This document shows, piece by piece, positions 21,713 to 36,330 of a stretch of 64,000 nucleotides of DNA. Origin of the DNA: Drosophila pseudoobscura (taxonomy: Eukaryota > Arthropoda > Insecta > Diptera > Drosophilidae); assembly GCF_009870125.1 (NCBI RefSeq), contig NC_046680.1, positions 17,069,501 through 17,133,500 on the forward strand, written 5' to 3'. Position 1 is the stretch's first letter; every line of letters begins with the position of its first letter. A model generated the notes under the pieces. It did not search any database. It was not told where the DNA came from and saw only the letters and a program-made list of their open reading frames with translations. A program made the position numbers and the translations under genes.

Positions 21713-24700
21713 CTGCAGGAAATTGGGTTTCCGAAAAGAAAGGAAATAAATAAAACTCAAAAACTGCAGCTGCAGCTGGTGTGCGGCTTATGTAATTAAT
21801 AAACCAACACGTGTCTGTAGGGAGGGTGGGGTAGAGCTCTTCAGCGTCATGCTCGAGCGCGCCACCGTCGTCTGGCGCGTGACAACTCTGGTTAACAATG
21901 GAAGCGGGGGAAGGAGTAGAACTTGACTGATTTGTAAAGTTTTCATTTAAATTTGCATAATTTATGTTAGTTTTTAAACAAAGAGCAATTAAATGTAAAA
22001 TGCAGAGCGCGTTTTCGATGTCTTCTGAGCGGTCGTCGCACTTGCAGTCTTTTCGTTTGGCTCAGATTGCGCCATAAAACTCATATAAATCAATAGAAAG
22101 CGCAGTCCACTCACACACACACACACACACGCAAATGTACAGACCTGATCCCATAACTCACTTGCCATAATAAAACGAGTGAGAGCGAGAAAGAGCGAGG
22201 GATAGGAGGAGAGTCGCGCTCAACATGCAGAGATTTGTGTGGGAATCAAATGACTTGATGTCGTTGTCGCAACGAGCTCCAATGAAGTGTTAGAACTGTT
22301 GTTGGGAGAGGGCCAGCGCTAGTACCAGATTATACAGAGAGAGAGAGAGAATATCCGAAAGAGAGCTAGAGAGGGCCACTGCGCGCACGTCACATGAATA
22401 AAGTTGCCGCTGGAGCCTTTTTCCAGCTTGGAGCTTAGCATAACTCTCACTGGCTCTGGCTCTGGCTCTCTGGTTGTGGTTCTCTCTTTCTCTTATTGGC
22501 TTATGCAGCATGAAAAGTGGTTGACGAACAATCGGTGTGTTCGGCTTTATGTCTGTGTTTGTGCGTAGCGTTTTGTTTGCCTTTTTGGTGCTTCGTGTGG
22601 CACAGTGGGACAAATTTGGAAGATTATGGATTGGTAATGCTAACTTCAAGTCAGCATTTCTTTACTTTTCAAAACAAAGGAATAATTTTCCTTTCTAGCC
22701 ACTCTTTATTATTTGACCCTCTTTCAGTTGACTTGTCCCACTGTGTCCACCGAATGAATGCATTTTCACCGTTTCCAATGGCAACCACAAAACCACTTTG
22801 TAGCGTATACTTTAGGGAATAAACCTCTTTGCTTGCCTTCCCGTCTTTCCCTCCGTCTTTCTCTCCTTCTTCGCTCATATCTTTCATTCATTTATTAACA
22901 AACTAATTTGCCAGGCAACAACAAATTGCCTTGTGGAATTGTTATTGTTTCAATTGCAACAAATTGCCCCGTCAAGCCGCACATCAGAGAGTCGATATTC
23001 AGAGAGAGAGAGAGAGGGAGAGAGAGAAGTTGCGCACAACTTGAGCTCTCCCGCTCCGATGCAACTTCGAGGACTCTAGCTCCAACTTGGCTTTTGCCTG
23101 GCTTTGAATGCTGCTGGAGCCGCGTTTCAATACGCTTTGGCTTGCGGTCGTCGTCGGTCCCGTGCCGCCTCCTCGGAACCTAAACACTTAAAGCCAGCTA
23201 AATTTGTTCCTGCTGCCGCTGTTTGATGCTACTTGCTTTTTGGCCAAAGCCAAAGCCAAAGCGCTCGCACGTCGGTATACGCTCGCAGCTCTTGTTCGCG
23301 CGTGTGTCTGTGTGTGTGTGTGTGTACATATACGTTTTCGTGTTGGCGTAGAAGATATTTTTGCACAGAATTTTCTAGCGGAAAATCAATTGCAATTTAA
23401 TTGAATTCGATGGTTAATGTGCATTTTCAGTGTCTTTTGTGATAATCAATAAAAATGTTCACCAAATTCAGCTTTTAACAATGGTAATTTCTCTGTTTTT
23501 TGCACAGTTGGTTTTGCGACCGATGGTGGAGAAAAACCGTTTACCCACGCATGTATATGTATGTGTGCATGTATGCAAAAGTGTGTGTGTGCGTAGTAGC
23601 CGCATTCAGTTTTTCGGCATAGTAATGGTGGAATAGGAAGGGGGAGGGGAGTGGGGGCAAAGGCGAGGCAAGTGCTTCAAGTCTCTAAAGTTCAATGTAG
23701 CTGTAAACGCTCAGTGGCTGCCCTCCATTATTCATTTCTCCTCCACCTACTCCTCCCGCTCCTCCTCCTCCTCCTCCTCCTCCTCCTCCCTTGCCTTATC
23801 TTCTTATGGCACTGCTTCTTCTCCGTCAATGTCTTGTAACTGCTTTTGTCTGCACTCATTGCTCGCCTTACAACTTGTTCGCGTTCCGTTTGCGCCTTCT
23901 TTGACCAAAAAAAAAGAAGAAGGAATTGATGGCCGCTTTTGGCTTGGTGTCTCTCTCTTTCTTTGGTTATACTCGTATTTCTTTTTCTCTTGTGTACGTG
24001 CTGTCAGCCTTATTTGGTCCGTCTCGTCTCTGCTGTACGGGGACTCGGGACTTGGGACAGCCGGACACCCGGACAGTCCGACTGTGGGGCTGTGCCATAT
24101 GCGCAACGCATTCGTTTGTCGTCTTGGTTTGCATTAACCGTTAAACTGCACGTAAGTTATCCGTGCACCCCTCCGACCGGCCGCCCGGCCGACCCTCCAC
24201 CCGTCCGCCCACACCTTCGACACATCTTCAGCGCTGCATTTTACTCCTACGAGCTATTTCTTGTGTGTTGCTGTTTCTTTCATGCCCAAACAGCCATAGC
24301 AGGGTAATCAAGGGTATATTGGGTATGTGTGGAATGCATAATATTATTATGACAGGTGACAGTTCTGATTGGTGGTACAGATTCCTATTAAGAGATAGAG
24401 ATAAGTCTCTACTGGTTGGATATATTTGGATCCCATTTTTGTACCTAATTTCTTTCACTCTCTTCGTTAACAAATGGCTTGGAGCAGCTTTCACTCTATT
24501 ATAAGGCTGCTAAGACCAGAAGACTTGAACCCTAATAAATGTTAAGGGTAAAGGCTTATTGCAGGGTATCTTCAGTGCAGGACGTCGCCTTGTTAATGCA
24601 TTGTGCCTCATATATGTAGCTGTCATGGTGCTGTTTTTGCCTGTTCTTGGCGTTTGCCTGAAACCTGAAACAAAACGCAGAGACAGAGACAATGCACAGC

Positions 24701-26040
24701 CGACAACAACAGCAGCAGCAGCAGCGGCAGCGACAACTCCCTTTTACAGGCAAAACAAGTTTGGTCTGCCTCTGGCCATGTTGTTGCTGTTGCTGTTGTT
24801 GCAGTTGCAAGATCAACATCTCTCGAGAGCTATCGACAGGCTGTGGCACTAAGGGGCACAGGGACAGGACAGGGGAAGGGAAAGGGGCAAGTAAGCAGCA
24901 TCATCGACACCATCTTTTGTGCAGTTCTGCTTTTTCTTCTGTGTTTTTTTTTATATATTTGACAAAATATTCTACTAAGTACAATGCCTCTTCTTTGCCA
25001 CAGACTGGGGCGTGGTAGACACGAAAAAAAACTTTGTCCATTGCATTTTGGGACAAAATAAAGAAAATGAAGGGGAGAGAAATGAGGGAAACAGAGATAG
25101 GGATAGAGAGAGAGAAAGAGCTTCGGCATGAACATGTCATATGCAAAGCACCCGCAGCAAATGATAAAGAAGAAGAGGCACAGAGCTCGAACCAGCTTTT
25201 GTTGTCGATAATGAAGTGTTGGCCCAAAGGGTGGGGGATGTGTGGGGCTGTGTAGGATGAAAGAGCCCTTCTTTATCTAACTGGCTGAATGACACCAGCA
25301 CCCACCCACACCCACCCACACACACACATGCCTGTATCTGCCACAGTATCTACTGTTGAGCACCGTTAATAAACATGAGATTGAGATGCGCCTCATTTGA
25401 TTCCAGCCTGTGTCCCATCCGGTGGCACGATAGAGGGTGGTCGTTGACTGGCCAACGAAACCAAGTCGATGATGGTATGGTATGGCGGTGCACCCCCTCT
25501 CTGGTGGTGGTGGTGGTGCCGGCTCGCCTCTTGTGATATATTGGCCGTGTTACCGTTTGCCATTTTATTGCGCTCCATTTGGCCGATTACTCATGCCAGT
25601 AAACTTTAACGGTTCTCCCCGATACAATAGTGGGAAAAAAGGGGGGGAAACTGAGCAACTAAATGGGAAAATTAACGAAGATTAAATACGCTTTCGTAGC
25701 AGTTACTTTTAGTGTGTTTGGGTGATATATTGATGAGTGTATGAATGTTGTCTTGATGCGTAGATACACACATATGTAGGTATATGTAGGAATATATCCT
25801 CCCTGTAACTGTTAAGATAGTAGCTGAAATAGTCAAATTATAGTTTTATAGATTCATATTTTGATTGTATAGAGATATAAAGCTGTACTCTGCTTTATCC
25901 CGTTCAGAATAAAGTCAACTAGCGCTTTTCCAATCACTGCTTACATACGACCGACACTGCTTTAATGTGAGTGTATACGTAATGCTGTCACTCGTCTCTA
26001 TCAATTTATCTGTGGCTTTCACCACCACCCCCGTTCGCTA

Positions 26041-26090
26041 TCTCTCTCTCTCTCTCTCTCTCTCTCGCTCTCTCTCTCTCTGTCTCTCTC
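26041..26090 (+). repeat. CT dinucleotide microsatellite
   Basis: Nearly pure (CT)n with two or three interruptions. On the minus strand it is (GA)n, the GAGA-factor type of sequence. Confidence 0.95.
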
Positions 26091-27115
26091 TTTAAGTGGA
26101 GAGTATTGGCAGGCATAATTATTTTTAGTTGCTCAGCGTTTTTTGCTCCCAACTTCAAAACCGCAACTCCGCTTCATTGTACATTTATCAATACATGTGA
26201 TGTGTATGTATATGTGTGACGACAACGACAATCAATAAATCTTTCAGCCGCTGCCCAATTCTCTACCAGCTCTCTCCTCCCCTCGTTAACTTACTATTTC
26301 CCTTTCCGTACGAGCATTTATGTGTGGTACATATTTCCCAACACCCAAAAGGGTCCCAAGCCTCCAATTGCACTTCCAATCAGTTTTTATGCTGCACACA
26401 GAAATACGATGGGCATTCGCTAAAGGGAATCTGTCCAAATGGAATCGATTTCAATAGAGACCCTTCACTGTGGTATTCGTGAGCATGTGTTATGCTCATT
26501 ACAGGATTACTCAGCCACCCACAAGAATGGCAGCGTGTACAGTGGGGCATGTTCGCAATTAAACTTACAATCCAACAGCACAACAATGGCAACTCATAAA
26601 AATGTGGTAACCGGAGGGGGCAAAAGACAACATTTGAAAGAAAAATGCAGCAAAGCCGGCCGCATGTAACGGCGGTTCAACAACATCTGGCCGAGGAGTG
26701 TGGAACGAGTGGAGTGTGGGTGGTAACAACTGAAACCGCATGCAACCCACATTCGTTGATATACTACCCTACTACGCCAACAACAGCAACAACAAGCAGT
26801 CCAATGCAAGCGGTACTCTCTCACTCTCTCTGTCTCTGCTGTGCGCGCTCTCACTTGCTCTCTTCGCGTATCCTCGCTTCGGATTCGGCTCTACTCTGAC
26901 TGCAGTTTTTTTTCGGCACGTCGCATACATAAAAATTCATTAAAAGGCGGTGGCACCGGCGGAGCGGCGGAGTAGAGGGGAAGCTTGTAAATGAGATTTA
27001 CTACTGCCACCGTTATGTGTTTTGCCCGCTACGTTTTCTTCCTGCATTTCGCCGCCCACACAAAAAGAGCGGATTATGACACCTGCTCTTGTGCACTGCT
27101 TTCCGTACCAAGCAG

Positions 27116-27150
27116 GGCCGGGCCGGGCCGGGCCGGGCCGGGCCGCGCCG
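27116..27150 (+). repeat. GGCCG pentanucleotide repeat
   Basis: About six tandem GGCCG units, the last with a G-to-C change, in otherwise moderately AT-rich DNA. Confidence 0.95.
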
Positions 27151-28291
27151 GTTCGTTCATCGGGCGGCACTTGATCGAACAGGTGGCTGCTGCTTTTATC
27201 GGCTCGGCTCGGAATGTGTTTTCGAGTGCACTTCTGATTACTTTGTAGTTGTTGCATTGTTTCGCAGGAAACTGCTGCTACAGGAAAGCTTGTGTGCTGT
27301 TTGTTGTTTATTATTTCCAAGTATTGGAACTATTGTGGCTTTCTGTCTCGCTTCTGCTGTTAATGACATGCTGAGGAGGAGAGATTGTTCGTGACTTTTT
27401 GCCAGATTTTGCTGCTGGACGAGGCCCGTGCCCGTGCATTTTTCAAGTGTATTATGACGTTGCCGACTAGACAAGCAGCTGCCATGTCTGTACCATACCC
27501 CGCCCTGCCCCAAACCGCAGAGCGCAGTCAACGAACTTTGACACAGCTCGTGCCGGCCTGCCGCGAGCCCTTACCACGCCATCAGCCTCTCTCTTTCTCT
27601 GTCTCCCTAGGTACAGTTCTCTCTCAGTCTCTCTCTCTCCCTCTTCATCTGTTCTGCTTATTCTCTCGGTTATGTGTGTGTGTGTGTGTTTGTTTTTGGT
27701 GGACTCAAGGGCGTATTAGGCTGCTTGCATGAGGAGAAGAGATTATACCGCAAGACAGCAAGCAGTGCAGTGCTCTAGCATCCCAAAAGAAGAGAGTCCA
27801 TTAAGCAGTGTTAGAACACCGTCTCAAAACTACCTTATTTACAGTTCCACCGAATTAATTGGTAAACATCCGCCCCAGATAGGGTACTCTGCTGTCGAAT
27901 ACCTAGTTTGTTGACATTTTTTTGTGAATGAAACTGGTAATACGATGCTGCGACGTCTGCTACTTTGCTTCGTGGGGCGCAGAGTCTATAAATGTGGCGG
28001 GGGACTAGAAACTGGAGACTGCCCCAGTCTCATCTCCATCCCCATCCCCATCGCCATCGCCATCGCCATTCCGGCGAGCAGTTTATTGACTTGTGCCGCA
28101 TCGCGTAAACACAGTGTGAGCCCTATTTTTAGAGCTGCTGCAAGCACATCAAAATTTCTATGACCAATTATGCAGATTTCCCCGTTTCTGGCACACACAT
28201 CTGGCGGACACATTTTTCTAACTGCAGTTTCCATCTTTTTTCCAACAGGAGTCGGACAAAGTACGGCCACGGGGGCCAGTAGAGGCCCATC

Positions 28292-31200
28292 ATGCATCGT
28301 TCGCTCAAGCCGCATGCGTCCACGGCACAAGCTAAGAAGGTTCAACCGCCAACGATTCCGGGGGATCCTCTGCAGCAGCAGCAGCAGCAGCATCACCAGC
28401 ACTACCACCCACTCCAGCAGTTGCCTGCATCGCCCAGTGGAGGCCACCACCAGCCGTCGATACCGCTGTACCGGCTCAGTGGACCCCTACGCCACCACCA
28501 TCAACAGCAGCAGCAGACGGACGATGGGATCAGCATGAGTGGCAGCAGCATTGTCTCGTCGCCCTCGCTGGAAGAGGGCGGCTTCAACCTGCCGCGCGAG
28601 ACGAGCGTGGCCCTGCGCATGAAGGACGAGGCGGGTGGTGGGCCCCCAATGGCCGTGACCGGAGGTCCGGCTCCTCCGGCCGCAGCGAAGACCTCCGCTC
28701 CGCTGCCCAGCATTGTGCCATGCCCGCCGCCCGTGTTCTGTGCCACGCTGCGAGAGCCGCTGACCCACAAGGCGGCGGTCTACTACCACCAGCAGCTGGC
28801 CCTGCAGGAGGACCAGGGCATCGATCTGACCCAGTCGCCGGGACGCGACTCGCCCGGCTCCTCCTCGGGATCGGCCGGCTCGGGCTCGCGACACAGCACC
28901 GCCAGCCTGGACTCTGGTCGTGCCTCCTCCTACCTGACGGGAGTCTCCTCGTCGGGCGCCTCCATCCGGGCCCCGCTTTCCTCGCCCCGTTGCAGCTCCG
29001 TCAGCTCCTGCTCGATCGGCAGCGTGGACCGGCAGCGCAACGACGAGCTGATCATCGACTGGCTGCTGGAGATGAAGCACGAGGAGTACGCCCAGCTGTT
29101 CATCGCCGCCGGCTACGACTTGCCCACGATCGCCCGCATGACCCCGGAGGATCTCACCGCCATTGGTATCAAGAATCCGCATCATCGCGAGCGCATCAAG
29201 CAGCGCATCGACAAGCTGCAAGTTCTCGACAATCTGCCCCACTTTGTGCCGGTGAGTAGCAGGCGAAAATCCCCTCTAATCGGAGAGAGCAGAGCTATTC
29301 CCCAAGAAGAAACGAGAGTTCTGATCTCGGCTCCTACCAATCACCTGCTGAAGTTCCCCCCAGAGTCGAGCAGCTCTCTTAGTCATATGGTAATTTGCCG
29401 GATTGGCACTAATTGCGGATAGCTACGCCCTGCCCTGTCATGCCCTGTCCCCCGCCACACCGCTGCAGACGGCTCCCCTTCCGCTGATGGCTTGTTTAGT
29501 TGCGGGCTTATCTGGAATATTTCATTAAAAAAGCATTTGCAAAAAAAGAAACTTGTTTCCCACATGGCCAGCCACAAAGCAGACGGCGGCGATAAAGAGA
29601 GGGAGCGAAAAAGAGAGATGAAAAAGCACCGTCAGCGTTTATTTTTTAATTTTATTGTTAATGAAAGAATTTCATTTATTATGCGCACGTTAATTCCCAT
29701 CAACAATTCATTAAAAACACGCCGGCCGGAGTAGAGTAGATAAATATATACCCCATCCGGTCGTGTGGAATCTGGCGCCCCGATCGGAGTGACATTATGT
29801 TGAACTTGAAGCCGCAGCAGGTTGTGGATCGAAGCGGATCATTAGCCAATCGATCTGACAGATCAAGGTTCCATTCGAGCGACTACAATAATTGCCCGCG
29901 CAGCCCATTTCCATTCAAAGTTGAATCTGGCTCTGAGATATAGAAATGCCAATGCCAGGGGTTAACACACTTTCAAGTGCAGCAGAGTGTCGGATAAAAC
30001 GATTTTGTATAGAATTTAGGTGGTTATTTGTAGCTTAAACGGTGATTAGAGGGACCCCAAAAACCATAGAAAAACGCTGGTTCCACGCAAAAATAACAGT
30101 CACTACTAAAAAGTTGGGACGTGACTTGAGTTGAGGCAAGCCATGAAGTCTTATCAGTATGCATTCCACATATTAGACCCGTACAGCACTTTCAAGACAA
30201 TTTGCAAGCCCTAAATGCACATATAAATAGTAGGTACTCAAAACAAGATCCGACAGGGCTATTAAATCGGATCCAAGTCAATGCTAGGTCTCTAGCGATT
30301 GCTTGCGATTGATCCCCATACATGCAATCCACATGGCATCCACCTTACACATGCAACTCTACCTGAGCTCCACATTCACACATCGCCGCATTCCAAGCGT
30401 GATTAACACCCATCGGCCATCGGCCATAATCTTCAACTTCAACAACTGCATTTCGTTGAGCCTCGAGTGATTCACAGATTTCATCAGATTGCAACGAGCG
30501 CTGCCCACTTGCTGCGCGTTGCAGCAGCCCACCTGCAACCGAAAAAAACTGTTGCAAATACCATTTATCGCGTTTATCGAACATTTATCGGGGGCTCAAA
30601 CTTGAGCCGCATTCCATTCGACTCCGACTAATTACTAACCTCCAGCATGGGTTTTCATTATCGCAGCCGCAGCGCCTCCAATCTCTGACCCCCGCCGCCA
30701 CATGATGCAATTTTCAAATCGAAATGACCTCAGCTTTTGTTTTGTTCCCTCGCTGTTTGTGTTTCTTTTTTATGGCGGTTTTTGTATTTCACTTGAAAAA
30801 TGTTCCATGCCATAATATTTTACTATCCATGTAGAATTTTGCTCGTTTTTTTGTTGTTGCTCTCGCTCTGGCTCTGGCTCTGGCACGGCTGTTTATATAA
30901 CGCGCCGTGACTGTTTTCGCAAGTTTGCCAAGTTTCTGGTCGAGTTACCAACTGGCGACGTCTGCGTCTCCGTCTCCGCCTGCGTCTGCGTCCCCCTGTG
31001 GACGTTGTTGTAGATACTTTATCGCCCCATTCCGATATTCGTTATTTGCTGATCTCGAGGCCCGGAGCTCGACTCTCTTTGTCTTTGGGGTGTGGTTGGG
31101 CTGGGTTGGGGTGTGTGGGCTGTTGCCTGTACTTACATCATTCTATAGCGACGGCTCACTGGAAATTGCACGACCCTCGGCCCTCGAGAAGTGCCCCGCC

Positions 31201-34200
31201 GCTCATTAGCCGACATTCTACCAGCCTTTCTGCTTTCTCTTCACACACGCACACACACACATACGCGCATTTATCTCTTGGCGAAAAAGGAAATACAACG
31301 GAATACCTGAGAGATAGAGCGGGAAGGAACAAAGTTGTTAAACGTCGCCCCAATCTCCGTTTTGTTCAGAGAACAGAAAAAAACAGAAACCGCAATCAAC
31401 GAACGACCTTGAGGGTCGTAGAGGGGCTCTCTCGTTTCGTCTTTGGGGTCCGTTATTAGACACTCAAAATGGTATTTAGTTTTCGGCCTGACGTACTCGC
31501 CTTAACTCTGCTTTTTTTGACCCGGTACTAACAGTGTTGTTGCTGGAAAACCTGTTTTTTGCCTGCGCTAATGATGGCCGACAGTCGGTCGCTGGTGACG
31601 CTACGGTGCTGCGGGTCTCTCTGTCTGTATTTAGTGTCATACCATATGCTACCTGCTAATGGATTTCGAAGAAGCCCCGCCGAACCAAAAACCAACCGAA
31701 AAAAACCGAAAAATCCCAAAAACAAAAATTGTAATTTAGATAAATATTTTGTTAAAGTCTTATGAAAATATTTGTTGGTCGCTGTTTGGAAGATCTTCAC
31801 TCAATTGGAATTGGTATTGGATTTGGAATGGGGATAGGGGATTTCGATTAGCATATGAATAAACATGCATGCCATATAGTACATATTTCTGGTCTTACAG
31901 GGTTTTCTATGGTTTCTCTATGGGTACAGAGAGTACAGTAAAATTCCACAAAAAAATGCCCATCACAGGGTACTTAAAAGCTTTAAAGTTCCCTTACATT
32001 TCCCCTTACTTTAGCGCTTTAAAGTTCCCTTACATTTCCCTAGCCGAACTGTAGCTGATAAAATATCCTTTTAGCCAAACGATTGGTAATATTTTGGGAA
32101 TTTTATCCATGGGAAAGCTTTATCGATTGATCGTTTAATGAGGATATTCCCTAATCGTCTCTTCTCACAGCACTGAGAAAATATCCCTTCGCCAACAGTT
32201 AGATTTCTAGGTAAATTTCCCTTACCCGAAGTGCGACTCGGAGAATGCTTTCGATGGAAACTTCCCCGAGCTCGTGTCACACCACACGACAGACGGCAGG
32301 CAGCATCACAGAAACAAGAAAACATTTAATTAAATCGAAATCAACAGCAATTTAGACGAAAGACCAAAAGAGCAGAGAGCTTGAAAAAGTTATTAACACA
32401 TCGTTCGTGTGTGTACATATCGTATTGCGGAGCAAAATAAAAAAAAAATCATTGCTTTCCACGCTTCAATGTTGATGATTTTCGACTGCATTTCTTGTCT
32501 GTGTGCGTATTTGGTTACGAGTCGCTCCCCGCACCCCATACCCCGTCTCATCCATTGGAGCTAGCTGCCCCTCTCGCTTGGCTACCGTTTAATGACGACA
32601 GCAACGAGTTTTGGCTTTTATTCATTTCTTTATGCCTGTGCTTTGACGCGATTTATGTCATATCTTATCAATTACAACTGATTAGAGCTGGAACGACGAC
32701 GACGACGCCGACGCGGACGCAATGGGGGAACGTCATGGGAGACACCAGCGCATAACCCATCCAACCCAACGTCGAATCCCCTCCGTATCAGTGCGGGGTC
32801 TGAACTAGTTCATGGACAATTTGTAGACGGGCTGATCTGTGTTCCCTTTTCTGACATGAATCAAATGTGATTAGCGCTCCGACAGAGGCGCGTTTGATTC
32901 GGAAAATTCATAAACCATTTACCATAAACCATAATGATTATGACCCTCCCATTCCAGGGCTCTATTGAGGAATGGCTGCAGCTGTTGCGGCTGGAGGAGT
33001 ACATACAGCCCCTGCTGGAGCAGAACTACAAGACGGTGCGGGACGTGACCCAAGTGACTTGGGAGGATCTCGAGGATATTGGCATCGTCAAGCTGGGGCA
33101 CCAGAAGAAGATCCTGCTGGCCATCAAGCGGGTCAAGGACATCATTAGCGGCAAATGGAATCCAGGCGGTGCCAATGCATACCAACAGCAGGTGAGAGCC
33201 GTAAACCACGGATGGATATACGGAAGGATTCCGTTCCTTCTTATTTATTCAAATCAGGGCCTTGGAAAGTTCTTTATTTCAAATGATGCTTGAAAAGTTA
33301 TTAATTTCCATCGATTTTAATTAAAAAGTGAGAGATTGTTTTTGGCAGAAGTGTGTAAACACTGCAATCTAGTCAAAGTGTGTACACACTGCCAGTGAAG
33401 TACCGCAGGAGAGGCAGAGTTGTCACGTTCTCTTAAGTTTATTGATTGCAAATTGAATTATTGTTTTATAATTTTACCTAATTGGATTTTCCTTTCTTTT
33501 TTGTGTTTTTTTTGTTTGTTTTTGTATGGTTTTGCTCTTGGTATCGACGAGCAGGAGTACCAGCGGAAGCCGTGGCAATTTAATGTGCCCATACCAAGTA
33601 CGCCATCTTATGTGCCAACCACTCGCGTCTCCTGGGACGACACGAAAATCTATGCCACCAGCAACGTGCTGAATTCCACCGCCCCCGCGGGCAGCCTGTG
33701 CCTGGGGCAGGGGAGCAGCAGCAGCAGCAGCTGCAGTAGCAGCAACGGAGACGCCTACTACTGCACGGGCAGCAATCACGAGTGTTGCTCGGGCAACGAT
33801 GTGGTGCTCATTAAGGTGGGACCGGGGTCTATTTTGCCGAGCGCCTGGCCTTGACCTTTCGAGTGCAGCGTGGAACTAAGAACTAACCTCTCTTCCATCT
33901 CTTTCCTTTCTGTCCGTGCAGGTACGTCAGCCACGTGGCAAGAGCCTGGAATCGCTGGAGGACATACACGACAACAGCACGCGCAGCCATTTGACCTTTA
34001 GCCATTACACGACCACGGACTACGGCCACTTTGGGCCACCCACAACGGCAGCAGCTGCCGCAGCCATGGCCGCTGCCGCCACGCTCCAGCAGCAGCACCA
34101 CCACCAGCAGCTGTTGCAGCAGCAGCAGGCGGCGGCAGCCCGTCTACTGGGGAGCAATACGGCAGCCATGGCTTGGCGGCGCTCCTACGACGACGGCGAC

Positions 34201-35320
34201 ATAACACCCACCAATGATGCCACGCGGGAGCTGCTCTACGAGGAGGGTGGTGGCACATTGCCGCGCCAGCAGCGTGGAATCCTGCAGAGAGCCGTGCTGA
34301 ACACGATGCCACCTTTGGAGCATCATCACTACATGAATGCGGCGGCGGCCGCCGAGTACGGAGCAGCCAGCGGTGGCGAGGGAGGAGCGGTAAGTGGGCA
34401 TTACAGGCAATGGCCTTTAGAATCCACATAAGCTTATTGTTCCATCTTGTTTCCTGCAGAACTATCTAAGCGGCAGCCCGTTGAGTGGGAAGAAGATTGC
34501 ACCAGAGCCGCCCCGACGGCACTGCAGCATACGCAACTCCCGCACGCTGAGCGGAGAGGGAGGTGCCACCGGCTCAGTCCAACAGCCCCAGCAGCAGGCA
34601 GTGGGCTCCCAGCAGCAGCAGCAGCAACAGCAGCAGGCGCAACAAATGTTCTACTGGCAGCAACAGCAGGCGGCGGCCGCAGCAGCCGCGGCAGCGGGCA
34701 GCCAACAGCCGATCTATGCGAACTATGCCACCATACAGCAGACCACGGCGGAGATACACTGCGAGAAATACCACGACAATAAGTCCACTTCCAGCATCGA
34801 TTCGATTGACACGATACCGTTTGCCAACGAGAACACGGGCACAATCAAGCAGCGGCTGCTGAATCGGCAGGAGCTGGGACAGGCCAGTGCTGGGGCCACA
34901 ACCATTCCCGGCAGCCATCCACCCCACCTGCACTCCTCCAGCTCCAGTTCCAGCTCCTCCTCCACCAACACGATCGCCAACATAGCGCACTCGTTCCACT
35001 CGCTGAAGTCTTCGAGTTCGCTCCACGACGCGACTCTGGCGCGGAGCGAGAGCATGGGCAGCACGGCCAGCGGAGGCAGCGCCCTGCATCTGCGCTCCCC
35101 CACCCTGGACGCAGGCATTGGGGGATCGTCAGCGTCAATGCCAGCGAGCGGCGAAGCAATGGCATCGCCCGAGACAGCTGCCCCAGTGACGAGTGTGCCC
35201 CCGAAAGTGTCGGTGAATGTGCTGAACGATATTGGCAACATGCTGGCCAATCTCACGGACGAGCTGGACGCCATGCTCGAGGAGGAGAAGCGCGTGGGCC
35301 TCAACATCGACAGTGAATGA
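28292..35320 (+). CDS. ckn: Caskin homologue with tandem SAM domains
   Basis: Coding exons 28292-29251, 32958-33191, 33555-33815, 33922-34389 and 34460-35320 join in phase 0 to 927 residues. The start is fixed by an in-frame TAG upstream and by an acceptor at 28247-28248, so this is the first coding exon of this form. Residues 1-245 are polyQ/His and Ser/Pro-rich; SAM1 (~250-315) contains GYDLPTIARMTPEDLTAIGI; SAM2 (~321-392) contains GSIEEWLQLL and ITWEDL-like VTWEDLEDIGI, GHQKKI. These motifs are characteristic of the Caskin SAM pair. The C-terminal half is low complexity with polyQ and polyA, and ends in a helix (LNDIGNMLANLTDELDAMLE) resembling the conserved Caskin C-terminus. Caskins are synaptic and axonal scaffolds; fly Ckn acts with the receptor phosphatase Lar. 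The ankyrin and SH3 parts of vertebrate Caskins are not present in these exons. Confidence 0.93.
29252..32957 (+). other. ckn intron between the SAM1 and SAM2 exons
   Basis: 3.7 kb with no supported gene. A 25-base direct repeat (CTTTAAAGTTCCCTTACATTTCCC type) occurs at about 31980 and 32016. The intron separates the two SAM domains at their junction. Confidence 0.6.
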
Positions 35321-36330
35321 GCGGATAAATATAACTAAAAGTTTCCTTATGATTCAACACCGATAACACTCCAATCAAACAACAAATCGTAGTGTAGCTG
35401 AATTTTGTGTAGAACTTGTGACGTGTTGTGTCCCCTTGAAGTGTTTTATGTATTTTGAGTTTACATTGTTTAACACCGTGAGTTTTTCTTTTTTTTTTAA
35501 TTGCGGATGAAAAGGAGATTGTACCCCTAGAAAAACTAAAACTAAAAACCTTTGGACGAGATGTTTATACTTTTGTACTTTCCCCTTTCTATGAATGTTG
35601 TTAACGAAACGAGATAGTGGAGAGGATAGGAGATATCTAGGCGGAACGATGGAGAATCAAGCGCAACATGCATATATGCAGACCTTGCATAGTTAATATC
35701 TAGCGTAAAATATATATAAATCGATATATAAATAAATATTTAAACGAAAACATTTATACGGGCAAGTATTTAGTGGTTTGATACTATACTACGTACAACA
35801 AAGGCAACCAATGAACCACAAGGCACACACTTAAACACACACAAGCCATAGGAAAGAAAGAAAGAAGGAACTACTACTCTACTGCGAAGTCCCTTTCAGA
35901 CAATTACAAATTGCATTTATGTCAGTCATTTTATTTTTTCGACTTTTTTGAGTATGTTCAATATTTTGAATTTTTTGAAAACAGCAGCCCGCACAGACAT
36001 TCTTCTGTTTCGTTATGATTACAACTGAAATCAAATCAAACTATATAAAGTGAATGTATAATTAAGTGTTATTCCATACAAAGTAAAAAGATGCATTATA
36101 TAAAATATAAATCTTAAATTAGCGTTATATTAAGCAAAAGAATGAGACAGAAACCAATCGGGAAGAGCTGCAAGAAGAGAAGAGAAAAAGCGGAGCGGCC
36201 AGGAGGCGAATTGATCTTTATAAATTATGTTTAAACGGGCATGTACGCTGAATAACATATCGAATTCGGTGGTATACTATACTTGAATTGCCTTCTTTAT
36301 GATTTACTTAAATAAAAATTTTGTAGCATA
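35321..36330 (+). other. ckn 3' UTR
   Basis: AT-rich sequence after the ckn stop without coding signal. Candidate AATAAA polyadenylation signals occur near 35730 and 36311. Confidence 0.5.

Larger units (their letters stand above)
21522..28248 (+). other. non-coding region upstream of ckn coding exons (probable intron)
   Basis: No coding exon with domain or splice support. Low-complexity sequence dominates: GA runs (22330-22350, 23000-23027), CTC repeats (23758-23788), CT runs (26041-26090), GGCCG repeats (27116-27150) and TG/CA runs. GA/CT runs are typical targets of GAGA factor. A minus-strand 28-base exon-like unit is at 21685-21712. Confidence 0.5.

Noticed and set aside
24692-25018. CAG-rich frame resembling a polyQ exon
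   Set aside because: Only a short CAG/CGG repeat gives the residues; no flanking splice sites in phase and no neighbouring coding segment.
26041-26090. possible array-like element or CRISPR
   Set aside because: Plain CT microsatellite; no spacer-repeat structure anywhere in the window and a eukaryotic genome.
28487-29242. 251-codon minus-strand open frame
   Set aside because: Antisense to the ckn first coding exon, where GC-biased third positions remove stops; the ckn frame has the SAM domain and splice sites.
34574-35307. overlapping minus-strand frames of 171 and 194 codons
   Set aside because: Shadows of the ckn last exon, produced by CAG and TCC repeats.
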